A stretch of DNA of 64,000 nucleotides, from contig NZ_CP107796.1 of the NCBI RefSeq assembly GCF_036345995.1, positions 2,356,001 through 2,420,000 of the forward strand, given 5' to 3'. How positions within the stretch are numbered: position 1 is the first letter of the stretch; every line of letters starts with the position of its first letter. Source of the stretch: Streptomyces sp. NBC_00557 (GTDB lineage: Bacteria; Actinomycetota; Actinomycetes; Streptomycetales; Streptomycetaceae). Below are positions 61,452 to 64,000 of this stretch, piece by piece. The notes beneath the pieces are model-generated. The model made no database searches. It was not told the origin of the DNA and worked only from the letters and a program-made list of their open reading frames with translations. Both the position numbers and the translations under genes were made by a program.

Positions 61452-62666
61452 TCAGTCGCCGATGAGGGCGTCCACGAAGGCCTCCGGCTCGAAGGGCGCC
61501 AGGTCGTCCGCGCCCTCGCCGAGTCCGACCAGCTTGACCGGCACGCCCAGCTCGCGCTGGACCGCGATGACGATGCCGCCCTTGGCGGTGCCGTCCAGCT
61601 TGGTCAGCACGATGCCGGTGATGTCCACGACCTCCGCGAAGACGCGGGCCTGCACCAGGCCGTTCTGGCCGGTGGTGGCGTCCAGGACGAGCAGCACCTC
61701 GTCGAGCGGCGCGTGCTTCTCCACGACGCGCTTGACCTTGCCCAGCTCGTCCATGAGGCCGGTCTTGGTGTGCAGCCGGCCGGCGGTGTCGATGAGGACG
61801 ACGTCGACCCCCATCTCCTTGCCTTCCTTCACCGCGTCGAACGCGACGGAGGCGGGGTCGCCGCCCTCGGGCCCGCGCACGGTGTAGGCGCCGACCCGCT
61901 CGCCCCAGGTCTGCAGCTGGTCCGCGGCGGCGGCGCGGAAGGTGTCGGCGGCGCCGAGCACGACCGTACGGCCGTCGGCGACGAGGACGCGGGCGAGCTT
62001 GCCGGTGGTGGTGGTCTTGCCGGTGCCGTTGACGCCGACGACCATCACGATGCCGGGCTTGCGGTCGGCGGGCTCCGTCTTCACGGTGCGGTCGATGTCG
62101 GTGCCGACCAGCTTGAGCAGTTCGTCGCGGAGCAGGCCGCGCAGCTCCGCGGGGGTGCGGGTGCCGAGCACCTTCACACGCTCGCGCAGGCCCTCGACCA
62201 GCTCCTGGGTGGGCTGCACGCCGACGTCGGCGGTGAGCAGCGTGTCCTCGATCTCCTCCCAGGTCTCGTCGTCCAGGTGCTCGCGCGAGAGCAGCGTGAG
62301 CAGGCCCTTGCCGAGGGCGGTCTGGGAGCGGGACAGGCGGGCGCGCAGCCGGACCAGCCGGCCTGCGGTGGGCTCGGGGATCTCGAGCTCGGGCGCCTTT
62401 TCGAGAGGCGGGACGGCGGGAGGCTCCTCCACGACGACCGGTGCGGGGCCGCCGGGGAGGTCCACCTCCTCGATGGTCCGGCGCGGTTCTTCGCGCGGTG
62501 TCTCGGCCTCGTCGCCGACGTGCGGCTCGGCCGGGGGCGCGGTGATGTCGGGCGCCTTCGGGGGCGGCGGAGGCAGCGGCTTCTTGCGCCGGGTGCCGAT
62601 CACCAGCCCGCCGAGCGCCGCGATCACGACCACGGCGATGACTACAGCAAGGATGACGGTTTCCAT
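61452..62666 (-). CDS. ftsY: Signal recognition particle receptor FtsY
   Basis: 404 residues from ATG 62666 (METVILAVVIAVVVIAALGG). A single hydrophobic N-terminal span and a Pro/Glu-rich linker precede the NG domain: VMVVGVNGTGKTTTTGKLAR (G1), LGAADTFRAAAADQL, LIDTAGRLHTKTGLMDEL, VLTKLDGTAKGGIVI. It receives ribosome-SRP complexes at the membrane and hydrolyses GTP with Ffh (52253-53803). Membrane-anchored FtsY of this form is usual in Streptomyces. Its own terminator lies 35 bases downstream. Confidence 0.97.
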   Translation of the reverse strand: METVILAVVIAVVVIAALGGLVIGTRRKKPLPPPPPKAPDITAPPAEPHVGDEAETPREEPRRTIEEVDLPGGPAPVVVEEPPAVPPLEKAPELEIPEPTAGRLVRLRARLSRSQTALGKGLLTLLSREHLDDETWEEIEDTLLTADVGVQPTQELVEGLRERVKVLGTRTPAELRGLLRDELLKLVGTDIDRTVKTEPADRKPGIVMVVGVNGTGKTTTTGKLARVLVADGRTVVLGAADTFRAAAADQLQTWGERVGAYTVRGPEGGDPASVAFDAVKEGKEMGVDVVLIDTAGRLHTKTGLMDELGKVKRVVEKHAPLDEVLLVLDATTGQNGLVQARVFAEVVDITGIVLTKLDGTAKGGIVIAVQRELGVPVKLVGLGEGADDLAPFEPEAFVDALIGD

Positions 62667-62836
62667 AACGGCTCCAGTATCAGCCATGGGGTGGGGCGGG
62701 AGCCGGTTTGTGGCTTCCTCCCAGAGACAAACGCCACTTATTGCCCGGACTCGGAGCAAAGTACGATGGTGACGGCTCCGTCCACGCGCGTAGAGTCCCG
62801 ACCGTTCCCTGTCCCCCCACGTCTGGCCCCTTTTTG

Positions 62837-64000
62837 ATGAGCAAAACCGTCGAGACCGAAGGTGCTCTCGAGACCCGAGGCATCGAGCAGGTCCCGGATC
62901 ACGAACGCACCGCCAGGACCCGTGAACTGTTCCCCACCTGGGTGGGCGCCAACATCAGCGTGCTGCTGCTGACGATGGGCGCGAGCCTGGTCGTGGCGTA
63001 CCACCTGGACATCTGGCAGGCGCTCGTCGTCGCGGTGGCCGCGCCGGTCGTGTCGTACGGCCTGGTCGGTCTGATCGGCATCGCGGGCAAGCGCGGCGGC
63101 GCGCCCGGCATGGCGCTCTCGCGCGCGGTCTTCGGCCAGCGCGGCAATCTGCTGCCCGGTTCGCTGATCTGGGTCGCGCGCTGGGGATGGGAGACGATCA
63201 ACGCGGTCACCGGCGCCTACGCGATGCTCACCATCCTGGACATCCTGTTCGGCCTGAAGGCGAACAGCGTGCTGGACATGGTGATGCTGCTCGCCTTCGT
63301 GGCCGCGACCTTCGCGATCTCCGGGCTCGGCATCAACGCCGTGCAGAAGTGCAACAAGTACGCCACCTACCTCTTCGGCGTCTTCTCGGTCCTGGTGCTG
63401 GTCTACCTGGTGGCGAACACCGACTGGTCGAAGGTGGTGCACCAGGGCGGCGGCTCGACGGCGGCGGTGATCACCGGTGTCGGCATGATCGCGGCCGGCG
63501 GTGTCAGCTGGATCCCGTCCGCCCCCGACTTCACCCGCTACCTCCCGCGCACGGCGTCCTCGAAGGCGATCGTCGGCACGGCGGTGGGCGGCGCCGGTGT
63601 CGTCGTGCTCCCCATGGTGCTCATGGGCGCGGTGATGGCGGTGTCCACACCGGACCTGGCCGAGGCCACCGACCCGGTGTCCTTCCTCGGCGAGATCCTC
63701 CCGACGTGGATCGCGGTGCCGTACTTGTTCATCGCGCTGATCGGCATGCTGCTGATCAACTCGATGTCGATGTACTCGGCGGGCTTCACCGCGCAGACCC
63801 TCGGCTTCAAGGTGCCGCGGCACTGGGCGGTCTCGGTCAACGCCGTGATCTCGCTGGCCTTCGGCGGTGTGCTGATGCTGGTGGCGACGAGCTTCATGGG
63901 TTCGTTCATCGCCTTCCTGTCGCTGCTCGCGGTCGCGTTCTCCGCGTGGGTCGGCGTGTTCGGCGCGGACATGCTGCGCCGCACCGAGTACGACGGCGCC
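62837..64000 (+). CDS. NCS1 family nucleobase permease (CodB-like), 3' end missing
   Basis: 388 codons visible from ATG 62837 to the window edge; the stop is outside. N-terminal hydrophilic residues, then WVGANISVLLLTMGASLVVA, about ten spans, and LNGLIGMLLINSM-type and FVGVFGADMLRR features. SAPDFTRYLPRTASSKAIVG in the central part is a signature of the nucleobase:cation symporter-1 family (CodB, PucI and relatives). It likely imports cytosine, a purine or allantoin by cation symport. It is divergent from ftsY with 170 bases between starts. Confidence 0.92.
   Translation, partial: MSKTVETEGALETRGIEQVPDHERTARTRELFPTWVGANISVLLLTMGASLVVAYHLDIWQALVVAVAAPVVSYGLVGLIGIAGKRGGAPGMALSRAVFGQRGNLLPGSLIWVARWGWETINAVTGAYAMLTILDILFGLKANSVLDMVMLLAFVAATFAISGLGINAVQKCNKYATYLFGVFSVLVLVYLVANTDWSKVVHQGGGSTAAVITGVGMIAAGGVSWIPSAPDFTRYLPRTASSKAIVGTAVGGAGVVVLPMVLMGAVMAVSTPDLAEATDPVSFLGEILPTWIAVPYLFIALIGMLLINSMSMYSAGFTAQTLGFKVPRHWAVSVNAVISLAFGGVLMLVATSFMGSFIAFLSLLAVAFSAWVGVFGADMLRRTEYDGA

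Overview
The window reads as a high-GC actinomycete chromosome, almost certainly Streptomyces. The codon third positions are strongly GC. GTG and TTG starts are common. The sporulation genes whiG and nsdA, the mycothiol-type isomerase, four tandem type I signal peptidases, the XRE/DUF5753-DUF397 pairs and the sortase LAETG protein all fit that genus. The gene order from the aldehyde dehydrogenase/Lrp/aminotransferase locus through rlmN, frr-pyrH-tsf-rpsB, whiG, dprA, sipWXYZ, rplS-trmD-rimM-rpsP, ffh, glnD-glnK-amtB, nsdA and ftsY is the conserved core order of Streptomyces chromosomes. Family names come from motif recognition by eye; no database search was run.

Left third (1-24.4 kb), mostly accessory. 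A short phosphodiesterase gene, a Rossmann reductase with a divergent HxlR regulator and a small membrane protein are followed by the most unusual gene of the window. It encodes a ~1,930-residue leftward protein joining TIR, a calcineurin-phosphoesterase-like domain with lost metal ligands, NACHT ATPase, pentapeptide repeats and about 15 WD40 repeats, an architecture like bacterial NLR-type immune sensors. Next come an ion-transporter-superfamily permease, an XRE/DUF5753-DUF397 pair, a 59-residue gene converging on an inositol-monophosphatase-like gene, two further conserved genes, a second XRE/DUF5753 regulator, two convergent small membrane proteins and an orphan DUF397. A polyamine/aminobutyrate-type catabolic locus follows (aldehyde dehydrogenase, Lrp regulator, class-III aminotransferase), then an ABC exporter-like pair, a VOC protein, and a LAETG surface protein behind a clear promoter with an upstream palindrome.

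Middle (24.4-49.5 kb), largely leftward. A thiamine ABC operon (thiB-thiP-thiQ) lies behind a TPP riboswitch whose upstream DNA is a perfect 26-bp tandem duplication. rlmN, small membrane and secreted proteins and a YceI protein lead into the housekeeping block cdsA, frr, pyrH, tsf, rpsB. A pair of DnaA-box-like sequences separates rpsB from an M23 peptidase gene. Then come TetR, whiG, dprA, comM, yraN, DUF2469, Nudix, sipZ/Y/X/W, rplS, trmD, rimM, khpA and rpsP, many with start/stop overlaps.

Right part (49.5-64 kb). A zinc-ribbon SprT-like protein and a methyltransferase-like protein flank a long divergent intergenic region. ffh, then the nitrogen operon amtB-glnK-glnD with GlnR-type boxes, nsdA, a divergent Prim-Pol-like gene, ftsY with its own poly-T terminator, and the start of an NCS1 permease that runs off the window. 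No tRNA, rRNA, CRISPR array, transposase or integrase was seen.
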